Assembly: GCF_041051975.1 (NCBI RefSeq) | Contig: NZ_CP163435.1 | Span: 6,551,001 to 6,615,000, forward strand | Source: Streptomyces sp. R21 | GTDB lineage: Bacteria > Actinomycetota > Actinomycetes > Streptomycetales > Streptomycetaceae | Length of the DNA: 64,000 nt | Direction of reading: 5' to 3' | Shown here: one piece after another, positions 42,110-50,797 of the stretch | Layout: each line of letters begins with the position of its first letter | Numbering within the stretch: position 1 is the first letter of the stretch | The notes under the pieces: model-generated | Databases searched by the model: none | Told to the model about the DNA's origin: nothing | Seen by the model: the letters and a program-made list of their open reading frames with translations, nothing else | Position numbers and translations under genes: made by a program

Positions 42110-44308
42110 TCAACGTACGTCGACCACCGGACGGTCGGAGGCCGAGTGATCCACAGTGGTCGCCTTGCGCCGCACTCCGCGCGAAGGCCACCAGCTCGCC
42201 TCGCCGAGCAGCAGCATCGCCGACGGCAGGATCATGATCCGCACGACGAACGCGTCCAGCAGCACGGCCGCCGCGAGCACGAAGCCGATCTGCTTCATCT
42301 CGATGATGTGCAGGAAGACGAAGCTCGCGAAGACGGTCGTCATGACGACGGCGGCACTGGTGACGACACTGGCCGAGCTGCGGATCCCCTCCAGCACCGC
42401 CTGCCGAGTCGGTACGCCCGCGAGCGCGGCCTCCCTGATCCGGCTCACCACGAACACCTGGTAGTCCATCGACAGCCCGAACAGGATCACGAAGAGGAAG
42501 AGCGGCACCCGCGAACCGATCGACCCGGTGGAGTGGAAGTCCAGCAGCTTCTCGGCCCAGGTGTTCTGGAAGACCAGGACGAGCATCCCGAGCGCCGCCG
42601 CGGCGGACAGCAGATTCAGTACGACGCCTAGCAGACCCAGCACCACCGAGCGGAAGGCGTACATGGTCATCGCGAACGTCACCAGGAGCAACGCCCCGAG
42701 GACCAGCGGGAGTTTGCTGTTCTGGTGGTCGGGATAGTCGGCGTACCGGGCGACATCGCCGGTGACGCCGTACTCGGCGCCGTCGATCCTGCCGACGGTG
42801 GCGGGCACGTAGTCGTCGCGGAGGTGGTCGAGGGAGTCGTACGCCTCGTCGGAGTTGCCGAGATAGGGGACCCGCAGCTCAAGGGTGCTGGTTCGGTGGT
42901 CGGCGGACGTCCGGATCTGCGACGTGCCCGCGAACAGCCGGTCGTTGTCGGCGAGTCGGGCGAGCTTGCGCAGCGCGGAGGTGACCTCTCCGGCGCGCCC
43001 GGCATCGGCGCGTACGACGATCTGGTGGGTGACCCGCTGGTCGGGGAAGGCCTCGTTGAGGCGGTCGTACACCCGCATGGCGGGGATCTCCCGGGAGTGG
43101 GTGTCCCGGCTCATCTCGGTGATCTTCAGCCCGGCCAGCGGGGTGACGAGGGCGAGCAGCGCGAGGACCGAGACGCAGAGGGTGGCGAGGGGATGGCGGC
43201 TCGCGGGTCGCAGCAGCGCGCCCCACAGACGGCCGCCGGCGTCACCGTGTCGACGACGTACGGGCTTTCCGCGCGCGGCCCGGCGGGCGGCCCGTCGTTC
43301 GGCGCGCCTGCCGAGGAGGACGAGCAGCGCGGGCAGTGCCGTCAGCGAACTGGCCACGGCGACCAGGACGACCACGATGGTGCCGGTGGCGAGCGAGGAG
43401 AAGATCACGTCGGAGGCCAGGTACAGCGTCGCCGTGGAGGCGACGACCGCGAGCCCGGAGACCACGACCGCGCGGCCCGAGGTCGCCGCGGCCAGCTCCA
43501 CCAGTGCCTCGGAGGCGAGCCGGCCGCCGTGGCGGGCCCGCTCCTCGCGTTCCCGTTTGAGGTAGAAGAGCGTGTAGTCGACGCCGACCGCGAGGCCGAT
43601 CATCAGGATGACGTTGGTGCCGACCCCGGTGTCGGGGGAGAGATGCGAGGCCACCATCGAGAGCCCGACGGCCGCCGCGATCGACGACAGCGCGAGCAGC
43701 AGCGGCACGGCGGCCATGGTGAGCGAGCCGAAGACGACCAGCAGGGTCAGCAGCGTGATCGGCAGGGTGATCTTCTCGGACAGCGCGAGGTCGCTGTCGC
43801 GCTGGTCGTCGACTCCCTTGCTGGTGGAGGCACTTCCGGTCTCCTGGAGCAGCAGCCGCGGATGGGCCTTCTGGACGGCCTCGGTCTGCGCGACGAGCGC
43901 GGCGACCTTGCCGTCGGCTTCCCGCTCCTCGCCCTTGATGGACACCTCGACCATGAGGATGTCGTGCTTCTTCGACAGCAGCGGTGCGGCCACGCCCGCG
44001 ACCTCGGGCAGCTTTTTCATCCGGGCGGTGAGGTCCTGCGCGGCCGCCGTGGCCGCGCCCCGGTCGAGGGCGCCCGTCCGTGCGGAGATCAGCACCTGCT
44101 CGGCGGACTTGCGTTCGAGATGGGCCTCGGCGGCCAGGGCCTCCGCACGGCCGGCCTCGCCGACCCGGTAGTCCGCCGTCTTCGCGCTGTTCATCCCGGC
44201 AGCACTGCCGAGCCCCAGGCACAGCACCACGAACACCAGCCATCCGACGATCGCCCGCCAGGGGTGCCGGGCGCTCTGGCGCGCCATGCGCACAGTAAGT
44301 GAGTTCAT
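42110..44308 (-). CDS. MMPL-family RND transporter
   Basis: A 732-residue exporter. A first helix (WRAIVGWLVFVVLCLGLGSA), a large outer loop, five helices, a second outer loop and six more helices give the usual 12-helix RND plan. Family landmarks are VGVDYTLFYLKREREERARHG and GLSMDYQVFVVSRIREA, which carry the proton-relay Asp-Tyr pairs in helices 4 and 10. MMPL proteins export lipids, siderophores or drugs. It heads an operon with a histidine kinase and response regulator, so the system probably detects the exported compound or membrane stress. I use ATG 44308; the longer frame crosses the palindrome and promoter. Confidence 0.93.
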   Translation of the reverse strand: MNSLTVRMARQSARHPWRAIVGWLVFVVLCLGLGSAAGMNSAKTADYRVGEAGRAEALAAEAHLERKSAEQVLISARTGALDRGAATAAAQDLTARMKKLPEVAGVAAPLLSKKHDILMVEVSIKGEEREADGKVAALVAQTEAVQKAHPRLLLQETGSASTSKGVDDQRDSDLALSEKITLPITLLTLLVVFGSLTMAAVPLLLALSSIAAAVGLSMVASHLSPDTGVGTNVILMIGLAVGVDYTLFYLKREREERARHGGRLASEALVELAAATSGRAVVVSGLAVVASTATLYLASDVIFSSLATGTIVVVLVAVASSLTALPALLVLLGRRAERRAARRAARGKPVRRRHGDAGGRLWGALLRPASRHPLATLCVSVLALLALVTPLAGLKITEMSRDTHSREIPAMRVYDRLNEAFPDQRVTHQIVVRADAGRAGEVTSALRKLARLADNDRLFAGTSQIRTSADHRTSTLELRVPYLGNSDEAYDSLDHLRDDYVPATVGRIDGAEYGVTGDVARYADYPDHQNSKLPLVLGALLLVTFAMTMYAFRSVVLGLLGVVLNLLSAAAALGMLVLVFQNTWAEKLLDFHSTGSIGSRVPLFLFVILFGLSMDYQVFVVSRIREAALAGVPTRQAVLEGIRSSASVVTSAAVVMTTVFASFVFLHIIEMKQIGFVLAAAVLLDAFVVRIMILPSAMLLLGEASWWPSRGVRRKATTVDHSASDRPVVDVR

Positions 44309-44367
44309 GCCCAAAAGCCTGGCTGAGCAGGGCAGTTGACCGGCACGGGTGCTCGGTTGAACTTCGC

Positions 44368-44385
44368 GTCCACCGATCGGTGGAC
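44368..44385. promoter_or_regulatory. 18-bp perfect palindrome upstream of mmpL
   Basis: GTCCACCGATCGGTGGAC is fully self-complementary and ends 60 bases before the mmpL start. Size and symmetry fit a dimeric regulator of the TetR or LuxR type. The rest of the 44309-44509 gap holds only the sodF terminator. Confidence 0.6.
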
Positions 44386-44400
44386 TCCGGGGAGGGGGAA

Positions 44401-44431
44401 AGCCCCCGCGAGTCACGTCCTCGCGGGGGCT
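44401..44431. terminator. Hairpin terminator downstream of sodF
   Basis: AGCCCCCGCGA and TCGCGGGGGCT form a perfect 11-bp stem with a nine-base loop, 78 bases past the sodF stop. Confidence 0.75.
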
Positions 44432-44509
44432 CTCCTTCTCTGCGCCTGCCACGTGAAGGGTGAGAAGACGATCACGAGCAGGACGTTTCACGGGTCGCAG
44501 GGACCTGAC

Positions 44510-45151
44510 TCAGGGGGCGAGCAGCAACACATCCGTACGGGACCTGGCGGCGGCGTGACGGCGGGCCACGTCCTGCCAGTCGACGACCCGCCACATGGCC
44601 TCGATGAAGTCGACCTTCTGGTTGCGGTACTGCAGGTAGAAGGCGTGCTCCCAGGCGTCGAAGACCAGGAGGGGGGTCGCGCCCTGGCCGACGTTGCCCT
44701 GGTGGTCGTAGACCTGCTCGACGATCAGGCGGCCGCTGAGCGGTTCGTGGGCGAGGACACCCCAGCCGGAGCCCTGGGTGGTCGCGGCGGCCTTGGAGAG
44801 CTGCGCCTTGAAGGCTCCGAACGAGCCGAACGACTCGGTGATCGCGTCCGCGAGCTCACCCACGCCGTCGGCCGCGCGGGGTTCACCGCCGCCGTCGCCG
44901 CTCATGTTCTGCCAGTAGATGCTGTGCAGGATGTGCCCGGAGAGGTGGAAGGCGAGGTTCTTCTCCAGCCCGCCCAGCGCACCCCACGTCTCCTTGTCGC
45001 GCGCCTCCGCGAGCTGCTCCAGCGTGTCGTTGGCCCCCTTCACATAAGCCGCGTGGTGCTTGTCGTGGTGCAGCTCGATGATCTCGGGGCTGATCACGGG
45101 GGCGAGCGCGGCGTAGTCGTACGGCAGTTCAGGGAGCGTGTAGACGGGCAT
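44510..45151 (-). CDS. sodF: Fe/Mn-family superoxide dismutase, SodF-like
   Basis: A 213-residue cytosolic superoxide dismutase. Metal ligands are the His in ELHHDKHHAAYV, His in FHLSGHILHSIYW, Asp in LLVFDAWEHAFYLQY and the His in the same motif. The N-terminus YTLPELPYDYAALAPVISPEI and overall sequence look like streptomycete SodF, the iron enzyme made when nickel is scarce. This reading is strengthened by the Nur box just upstream. In S. coelicolor nickel-bound Nur represses sodF, and a 3'-derived RNA from sodN also targets its message; the latter cannot be checked here because sodN is not in the window. The ATG at 45151 has GAGGGGA upstream. Confidence 0.93.
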   Translation of the reverse strand: MPVYTLPELPYDYAALAPVISPEIIELHHDKHHAAYVKGANDTLEQLAEARDKETWGALGGLEKNLAFHLSGHILHSIYWQNMSGDGGGEPRAADGVGELADAITESFGSFGAFKAQLSKAAATTQGSGWGVLAHEPLSGRLIVEQVYDHQGNVGQGATPLLVFDAWEHAFYLQYRNQKVDFIEAMWRVVDWQDVARRHAAARSRTDVLLLAP

Positions 45152-45173
45152 GGGGGTCCCCTCCGACCTCTTA

Positions 45174-45190
45174 TTGCACATTACTTGCAA
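45174..45190. promoter_or_regulatory. Nur (nickel-uptake regulator) operator of sodF
   Basis: TTGCAC-N5-TTGCAA matches the streptomycete Nur box TTGCAA-N5-TTGCAA at all but one position. It lies 23 bases upstream of the sodF ATG, where bound repressor would block the promoter. Confidence 0.8.
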
Positions 45191-45205
45191 CTACAACCTA
45201 GCAAC

Positions 45206-45236
45206 AAAAAGACCCTCGCGTGCTCGGACGCGAGGG
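45206..45236 (-). terminator. Intrinsic terminator of the amino-acid permease
   Basis: Read on the minus strand, CCCTCGCG and CGCGAGGG pair around an eight-base loop and are followed by TCTTTTTG, a U tract unusual for this GC-rich DNA. It also insulates sodF from the permease. Confidence 0.8.
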
Positions 45237-45302
45237 CCTTCGGGGGTCGTGCGGAGGTCGTAAGGGGGTGGCGAGGGGACCGTGAGGGGGCCGGTACGGG
45301 TG

Positions 45303-46697
45303 TCAGTTCCGGGCGCGTGCCCGCTGCCGGGCGTAGCCGATCGCCGCCAGGAACAGGGTCATGCCGCCCGTCGCGTACAACTGCACGCGCGTGTCGGGCT
45401 CCCGGGCCATCAGGACGAAGATGGCCACCATTCCGGCGAGCGCCACCCAGGTCAGCGCCGGGAACAGCCACATGCGCACGACCAGCTTCTCGGGCGCCTC
45501 GCGCTCCACCCGGCGGCGCAGCAGCAGTTGCGAGACCGCGATGAAGATCCAGACGACCAGGATCACCGCGCCGATCATGTTCAGCAGCCAGGGGAAGACG
45601 TCGTCCGGACGCCAGTAGCTGAGCAGCACGCAGCCGAAGCCGAAGACACAGGAGACGAGGACGGCGACGCGCGGGACGCCCGCGGAGACCCGGCCCAGCG
45701 ACTTCGGGCCCTGGCCCCGCTCCACCAGCGAGTACGCGATGCGCGAGGAGCCGTAGATGTTGGCGTTCATCGCCGAGAGCAGCGCGACCAGCACGACCAC
45801 GTTCATGACCTGCCCGGCGCCCGGGATGTCGAGGCGGTCGAGGGCGGCGACGTAGGGGCCCTTGCCCTGGTCGACGACCGCAGCCGCGTCCCACGGGACC
45901 AGCGTGACGATGACCGCCATCGAGCCGATGTAGAAGAGCGCGATGCGCCACATCGCCGTACGGACGGCGCTCGCGACGCCCCTGACCGGGTCCTCGGACT
46001 CCGCCGCCGCGATCGTCACGGTCTCCAGACCGCCGTACGCGAACACGGAGGCGAGCAGGCCGATGACGAGCCCCTCGCTGCCGTGCGGCAGGAAGTCGGT
46101 CAGGTGGGAGGTGCCGGGAGAGTCGGTGCCCGGCAGGACCCCGGCGATCGCCAGCACACCCAGCACCAGGAACAGCGTGATCGCGCCGACCTTCAGCGCC
46201 GCGAACCAGAACTCGAACTCGCCGAAGTTCTTCACCGCGGCGAGGTTCGCCGCGCAGAACACGGCCATGAACAGCGCCACCCACGCCCACTCCGGCGTGC
46301 CCGGCAGCCAGCCCGTGACGATGTGCGCGGCGCCGATGCCCTCCAGGCCGACGGCCGTGCACAGCAGCACCCAGAACGACCAGCCGGCGGTGAAGCCCGC
46401 CCACGGCCCGATCGCCCGCTCGGCATGCGCCGAGAACGACCCGGACGACGGATACGCGGCCGACATCTCGCCGAGCATCCGCATCACCAGCATGACGAGG
46501 AGCCCGGAGACGGCATACGCGAGGACGATCGAAGGACCGGCGGCGGCGATCCCGGCGCCGGAGCCGACGAAGAGCCCCGCACCGATCACCCCGCCCAGGG
46601 CGATCATCGACAGGTGGCGCTGCTTGAGGCCGTGGGACAGGGGGTTGGCGTCGGCCGCTTGTGGCGGCGTCTCGACCGTGGTGGTGCTGTGCGGCAT
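45303..46697 (-). CDS. Amino-acid permease (APC superfamily), copy 1
   Basis: A 464-residue transporter with 12 predicted helices. The diagnostic N-terminal stretch is LKQRHLSMIALGGVIGAGLF, as in GABA, proline and aromatic amino-acid permeases (AAT family). Later marks include SSGSFSAHAERAIGPWAGFT and YGGLETVTIAAAESEDP. It imports amino acids with protons; specificity is not readable. The start is ATG 46697 (MPHSTTTVE), set apart from tauD by a terminator. A paralogue lies at 59078. Confidence 0.93.
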   Translation of the reverse strand: MPHSTTTVETPPQAADANPLSHGLKQRHLSMIALGGVIGAGLFVGSGAGIAAAGPSIVLAYAVSGLLVMLVMRMLGEMSAAYPSSGSFSAHAERAIGPWAGFTAGWSFWVLLCTAVGLEGIGAAHIVTGWLPGTPEWAWVALFMAVFCAANLAAVKNFGEFEFWFAALKVGAITLFLVLGVLAIAGVLPGTDSPGTSHLTDFLPHGSEGLVIGLLASVFAYGGLETVTIAAAESEDPVRGVASAVRTAMWRIALFYIGSMAVIVTLVPWDAAAVVDQGKGPYVAALDRLDIPGAGQVMNVVVLVALLSAMNANIYGSSRIAYSLVERGQGPKSLGRVSAGVPRVAVLVSCVFGFGCVLLSYWRPDDVFPWLLNMIGAVILVVWIFIAVSQLLLRRRVEREAPEKLVVRMWLFPALTWVALAGMVAIFVLMAREPDTRVQLYATGGMTLFLAAIGYARQRARARN

Positions 46698-46745
46698 GGG
46701 CGCGGCTCGTCCAGTGCAGTAGATGGGCAAAAACGCCCACAGTCT

Positions 46746-46779
46746 GGGCAGCCCCTCCGCGCGGAAGGAGGGGCTGCCC
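46746..46779 (-). terminator. Terminator after the sulfur-locus dioxygenase
   Basis: GGGCAGCCCCTCC and GGAGGGGCTGCCC form a perfect 13-bp stem with an eight-base loop, 40 bases past the dioxygenase stop and ahead of the permease start. Confidence 0.8.
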
Positions 46780-46818
46780 ACCATCCGGACGCGCCCGCCA
46801 CCGGCAGTGACCGCGCCG

Positions 46819-47715
46819 CTACGCCGCCACGGTCGTGTAGTGCGAGGCGTCGCCCTCGATGGAGTAGCTCTCCTTGCCCTCGATGCCGACCGGGATGTCA
46901 CCGGCGACAGTCACCCGGTGCAGACGGCGGGGCTGCCCGTCGTAGTTGTCGATGGCGTAGTGCTGGGTGATGCGGTTGTCGAAGAGGACGAGCTGGTTCT
47001 CCGACCAGCGGTGGCGCAGCACGTTCTCCGGCCGCGTCACGTACGCCTGGAGCAGGTCGAGCACCTTGCGGGACTCGGACGGCGACAGGCCCACGATCCG
47101 CTGGGCGAAGCCGCCGATGAACAGCCCGCGCTCACCGGTCAGCGGGTGGACGCGCACGACCGGGTGGACCGTGCGGAACTTGATGGACGTGAACTGGGCG
47201 CGCTGGGCTGCCAGTTGCTCGTCGATCTCCTCGTCCGGCACGGCGTAGTCGTAGTCGTTGGTGTGCTCCGCCCACAGGGTGTCGGCGAGGGCGCGGAGCG
47301 GCTCGGGCAGGTTGCGGTAGGCGGCGGCCGAGCTGGCGATCAGGGTCTCGCCGCCGTACGGCGGGATCGTGATGCTGCGCAGGGTGCTGGCCTGCGGCGG
47401 GTTGAGGACGAACGTGACGTCGGTGTGCCAGTTGTTGGCGGCCCGGCCGCGCTCGCTGTCGACGGGCAGCACGTTGGGGACGCCGTCGACGGAGGAGACC
47501 GTCGGATGGGCGGTGGTGATGTCGCCGAAGTGGCGGACGAAGGCCTGCTGGCCCTCGTCGTCCAGGTTCACGTCGTCGAAGACGAGTGCCTTGTGGACGT
47601 TGAGCGCCTCGCGGAGGGCGGTGGCCGTCTCCTCGCCGAGCGGCTTGGAGATGTCGACGCCGGAGATCCGGGCGCCTATGTTCGCGGTGACCTTGCGGAT
47701 TTCGATGCCGGACAT
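46819..47715 (-). CDS. TauD/TfdA-family Fe(II)/2-oxoglutarate dioxygenase
   Basis: A 298-residue non-heme iron dioxygenase. Iron ligands are His97 and Asp99 (NNWHTDVTF) and the distal His in RRLHRVTVAGD, with the 2-oxoglutarate Arg nearby. TauD relatives hydroxylate taurine or alkyl sulfonates or sulfates next to sulfur, releasing sulfite or sulfate. The context (flavin monooxygenase, sulfonate-type ABC transporter, cysteine leader peptides) strongly favours a sulfur-scavenging role. It begins 11 bases after the monooxygenase gene and is the last gene of the locus. Alkyl-sulfatase or taurine activity cannot be separated from sequence alone. Confidence 0.92.
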   Translation of the reverse strand: MSGIEIRKVTANIGARISGVDISKPLGEETATALREALNVHKALVFDDVNLDDEGQQAFVRHFGDITTAHPTVSSVDGVPNVLPVDSERGRAANNWHTDVTFVLNPPQASTLRSITIPPYGGETLIASSAAAYRNLPEPLRALADTLWAEHTNDYDYAVPDEEIDEQLAAQRAQFTSIKFRTVHPVVRVHPLTGERGLFIGGFAQRIVGLSPSESRKVLDLLQAYVTRPENVLRHRWSENQLVLFDNRITQHYAIDNYDGQPRRLHRVTVAGDIPVGIEGKESYSIEGDASHYTTVAA

Positions 47716-47726
47716 GTGCGGTCCTT

Positions 47727-49097
47727 TCAGACGAGGGCGGGGGCGGGGGCGGGGTCGTTCCGGTCGGCTGTGACGTACTGGTTGGCGGGGCGCGGAAGGC
47801 CGTAGCGCTCCCGCAGGGTCCGGCGGGGGCCGTACTCGCTGCGGAGCAGGCCGCGGGCGCGCAGGATCGGGACGACGTGGTCGACGAAGGCGTCGAGGCC
47901 GGACGGCAGTACCGCGGGCATGATGTTGAAGCCGTCGGCGGCGCCCTGGGTGAACCAGGTCCCGATCGCGTCGGCGACCTGCTCGGGCGTGCCCGCGAAG
48001 GTGAGGTGGCCGCGCCCGCCGCCGAGCCGTCCGATCAGCTGCCGCACGGTGAGGTGCTCGCGCCGGGCGAGTTCGACGATGAGCGTGTATCGGCTCTTGG
48101 CGCCCTCGATGGCCTCCTCGGGCGGCAGGTCGGCCGGGAGCTGGGCGTCCAACTCAAGGGTCCCGGTGGGCAGTTGCAGGAGACGCTCCAGGTTGGCGAC
48201 GCCGTGCGTGTGCACGATGTGGTCCTCGAGGACCTGCTCGTTCGTCCGCGCCTCCGCCTCCGTCGAGCCGATCACCGGCACGATCCCGGGCAGCACCTTG
48301 ATGTGCTCGGGGTCCCGACCGGCTGCCGCGGTACGGGACTTGAGGTCGGCGTAGAAGGACTGCGCGTCGGCGAGGGTCTGCTGCGCGGTGAACACGGCCT
48401 CCGCGTACCGGGCGGCGAAGGCCTTGCCGTCCTCACTCGATCCCGCCTGCACGAGCAGCGGGTAACCCTGGGGCGAGCGGGGGACGTTGAGGGCGCCCTC
48501 GACACTGAAGTACGTCCCCCGGTGCCGGGGCGGGTGGACTTTCGCGTCGTCGCCCCAGACGCCGGACGCCTTGTCGGCGACGATCGCGTCGTCCTCCCAG
48601 CTGTCCCAGAGCTTCAGGGCCACGTCGAGGAACTCGGCGGCTCGGGCGTATCGCTCGGCATGGGCCGGCTCGGCGTCCAGGCCGAAGTTGCGGGCGGCCT
48701 CGGCACCGGCGGTGGTGACGATGTTCCAGCCCGCCCGGCCGCCGCTGATGATGTCCAGCGAGGCGAACTTGCGGGCCAGGTTGTAGGGGGAGTTGTAGGA
48801 GGTGGAGGCGGTGGCGATCAGGCCGATGTGCCGGGTCGCCGTCGCCAGCGCGGTCAGCAGCGTGAGCGGCTCCAGCGAACCGGCGGGCCGCTGGGCGATG
48901 TTGCCCCACAACTGCGGCCCGTCGGCGAGGAAGAGGGAGTCGAAGGTGCCGCGTTCGGCGATCTCGGCCAGGTGGACGTAGTGCTCCAGCTCCACATGGG
49001 CGTACGGGTCGCTCTCCGGCAGCCGCCAGGAAGCCTCGTGGTGGCCGGTGTTCATCAGGAAGGCGTTGAGATGGAGTTGGCGCTGGGGCGGGGTCAT
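47727..49097 (-). CDS. LLM-class flavin monooxygenase, NtaA/SnaA/DszA group
   Basis: A 456-residue bacterial-luciferase-like monooxygenase of the NtaA/SnaA/DszA/SoxA group. Marker segments are LNAFLMNTGHHEASWRLPES, RGTFDSLFLADGPQLWGN, ASTSYNSPYNLARKFASLD and AGWNIVTTAGAEAARNFGL. These enzymes use FMNH2 from a separate reductase to open C-S or C-N bonds, as in sulfone or nitrilotriacetate breakdown. No flavin reductase gene is adjacent. ATG 49097 has AAAGGA seven bases upstream. A repeat element separates it from the ABC transporter genes, so it may have its own promoter. Confidence 0.92.
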   Translation of the reverse strand: MTPPQRQLHLNAFLMNTGHHEASWRLPESDPYAHVELEHYVHLAEIAERGTFDSLFLADGPQLWGNIAQRPAGSLEPLTLLTALATATRHIGLIATASTSYNSPYNLARKFASLDIISGGRAGWNIVTTAGAEAARNFGLDAEPAHAERYARAAEFLDVALKLWDSWEDDAIVADKASGVWGDDAKVHPPRHRGTYFSVEGALNVPRSPQGYPLLVQAGSSEDGKAFAARYAEAVFTAQQTLADAQSFYADLKSRTAAAGRDPEHIKVLPGIVPVIGSTEAEARTNEQVLEDHIVHTHGVANLERLLQLPTGTLELDAQLPADLPPEEAIEGAKSRYTLIVELARREHLTVRQLIGRLGGGRGHLTFAGTPEQVADAIGTWFTQGAADGFNIMPAVLPSGLDAFVDHVVPILRARGLLRSEYGPRRTLRERYGLPRPANQYVTADRNDPAPAPALV

Positions 49098-49125
49098 GGG
49101 TGTGTCCTTTGGTACGGGGGGTCTT

Positions 49126-49194
49126 AGCCCGTCCGGCGTTTGAGGACGAGGCCGTTCAGGCCGACAGCGGGGGTCCGGGGGCGGCAGCCCCCGG
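49126..49194. repeat. Dispersed streptomycete intergenic repeat, copy 1
   Basis: Bases 49126-49150 are identical over 25 positions to 61266-61290 (core CCGTCCGGCGTTTGAGGAC). A GC hairpin follows, CCGGGGGC-GGCA-GCCCCCGG (49175-49194). The element fills most of the gap between two sulfur-locus genes; function unknown, possibly termination. Confidence 0.75.
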
Positions 49195-49236
49195 AAGACG
49201 GTCACCAGGGCGGACGGTCACGGTGAAGACGGACGG

Positions 49237-49971
49237 TCACCCCACCCCCTCGGTAACCCCCAACGCGGCAAGCAGCCGCTCGCGGTACTCGCCGAGCAGC
49301 GGATCCCGGTACGAGCGCGGGTGCGGGCGGTCGATGGTCAGGTCGAGGCCGATACGGCCGTGGTCGAGGACGAGGACCCGGTCGGCGAGCACGATCGCCT
49401 CGTCCACGTCGTGGGTGACGAGCAGGACGGACGGCTGATGACGCTTCCACAGCTCCCGCAGCAGCGCGTGCATCTTGATCCGGGTGAGGGCGTCCAACGC
49501 GCCGAACGGCTCGTCGGCGAGGAGGAGTTCGGGCTCGCGGACCAGGGAGCGGGCCAGCGCGGCACGCTGGGCCTCGCCGCCGGACAGCTCGTTGGGCCAG
49601 GCCCGTTCGCGTCCGGCGAGACCGACCTCGGCGAGGGCGGCGCGGCCGTGCTCCGCCGCGTCCTTGCCGCCCGCGCCGAGCAGCACGTTGTCGAGGACGC
49701 GCTGCCACGGCAGCAGCCGGGAGTCCTGGAAGACGACCGACACCCGGTCGGGGGCGGTGAGCTGGCCGGTTCCGACGACCTCGTGGTCGAGGCCGGCGAT
49801 GGCGCGCAGCAGCGTGCTCTTGCCGGAGCCGCTGTGCCCGAGCAGCGCCGTGAACTGCCCGGCCGGAAGGTCCAGGTCGATGCCGTCGAGGACGGTACGG
49901 CCGTCGAACGAGCGGGTGAGGCCCCGGAGTTGGACGGTCGGCCGGGTCAGCTGCTCAGTGTGCGTCGCCAC
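49237..49971 (-). CDS. Sulfonate/nitrate-type ABC transporter ATPase
   Basis: A 244-residue ATPase of the SsuB/TauB type. Walker A GHSGSGKSTLL, Q-loop VFQDSRLLPWQ, signature LSGGEAQRAALA, Walker B LLLADEPFGALD and H-loop LVTHDVDEA are all normal. LLPW and FGALDALTR are typical of the nitrate/sulfonate/taurine group. The GTG at 49971 overlaps the permease gene by 25 bases and has GGAGGG seven bases upstream. It energises uptake of an organosulfur compound with the next two products. Confidence 0.94.
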   Translation of the reverse strand: MATHTEQLTRPTVQLRGLTRSFDGRTVLDGIDLDLPAGQFTALLGHSGSGKSTLLRAIAGLDHEVVGTGQLTAPDRVSVVFQDSRLLPWQRVLDNVLLGAGGKDAAEHGRAALAEVGLAGRERAWPNELSGGEAQRAALARSLVREPELLLADEPFGALDALTRIKMHALLRELWKRHQPSVLLVTHDVDEAIVLADRVLVLDHGRIGLDLTIDRPHPRSYRDPLLGEYRERLLAALGVTEGVG

Positions 49972-50792
49972 GACAGCACCCTCCGTTCGATGAGGCGGAC
50001 CGCGCTGTCGGAGGCCAGACCGAAGACGCCGTAGATCAGCAGGCCGACGAGGATGATGTCGCTGCGGCCGTAGTTCTGGGCCTGGAACATCATGTAGCCG
50101 AGTCCGCTGGTGGCGTTGATCTGCTCCAGGACGACGAGGCCGAGCCAGGATCCGGTCACTCCGAGACGCAGCCCGACGAAGAAGCCCGGCAGGGCTCCCG
50201 GGATGACGATCTGCCGGATGAAGGCGATCCTCGACAGCCCCTGGACCTCGGCGAGTTCGACATAGCGGTGGTCGATGCCGGACAGGGCCGCGTGCAGGTT
50301 CAGATAGATCGGGATATAGACGACGATGGCGATGATCGCGATCTTGAAGGTCTCGCCGATGCCCAGCCAGAGGATGAACAGCGGGATCAGACCGAGCGTC
50401 GGGATCGCCCGGTTGAGCTGCACCGTCCCGTCGATCAGCGCCTCGCCGACCCGGCTGAGCCCGGCCGCGAGGGCGAGGACCACACCGGCGGTGAGGCCGA
50501 GGGCGAAGCCGTATCCGGCCCGCTCCAGGGAGGTCCCTACGTCGGTGGTCAGGGTGCCGTCGGTCCACAGGTTCCCGGCGGTCCGCAGGACCGTCCAGGG
50601 CGCGGGGATCGCGGCGGTGTCCAGCTGTCCGGCGGCGGAGGCGACGGCCCAGAGGACGACGACGAGGGCGGGGCCGACCAGGCCGGCGGCGGGCAGCCGC
50701 CTGCCGGGGGAGAGGCTCCGGCGCCGTCGGGCGCGCCCCTGCGGATCGGTCTTCTCTGCGGTCACCAGGGGTGCCGCGGCGGTGGTGGTCAT
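49947..50792 (-). CDS. Sulfonate/nitrate-type ABC transporter permease
   Basis: A 281-residue inner-membrane permease with six helices, a basic N-terminal stretch (RARRRRSLSPGRRLPAAG) and the SsuC-type loop ELAEVQGLSRIAFIRQIVIPGALPG. The family LGVTGSWLGLVVLEQ segment is present. The ATG at 50792 begins five bases after the binding-protein stop, in one operon. Confidence 0.93.
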   Translation of the reverse strand: MTTTAAAPLVTAEKTDPQGRARRRRSLSPGRRLPAAGLVGPALVVVLWAVASAAGQLDTAAIPAPWTVLRTAGNLWTDGTLTTDVGTSLERAGYGFALGLTAGVVLALAAGLSRVGEALIDGTVQLNRAIPTLGLIPLFILWLGIGETFKIAIIAIVVYIPIYLNLHAALSGIDHRYVELAEVQGLSRIAFIRQIVIPGALPGFFVGLRLGVTGSWLGLVVLEQINATSGLGYMMFQAQNYGRSDIILVGLLIYGVFGLASDSAVRLIERRVLSWRRTLSS

Positions 50793-50797
50793 GACGG

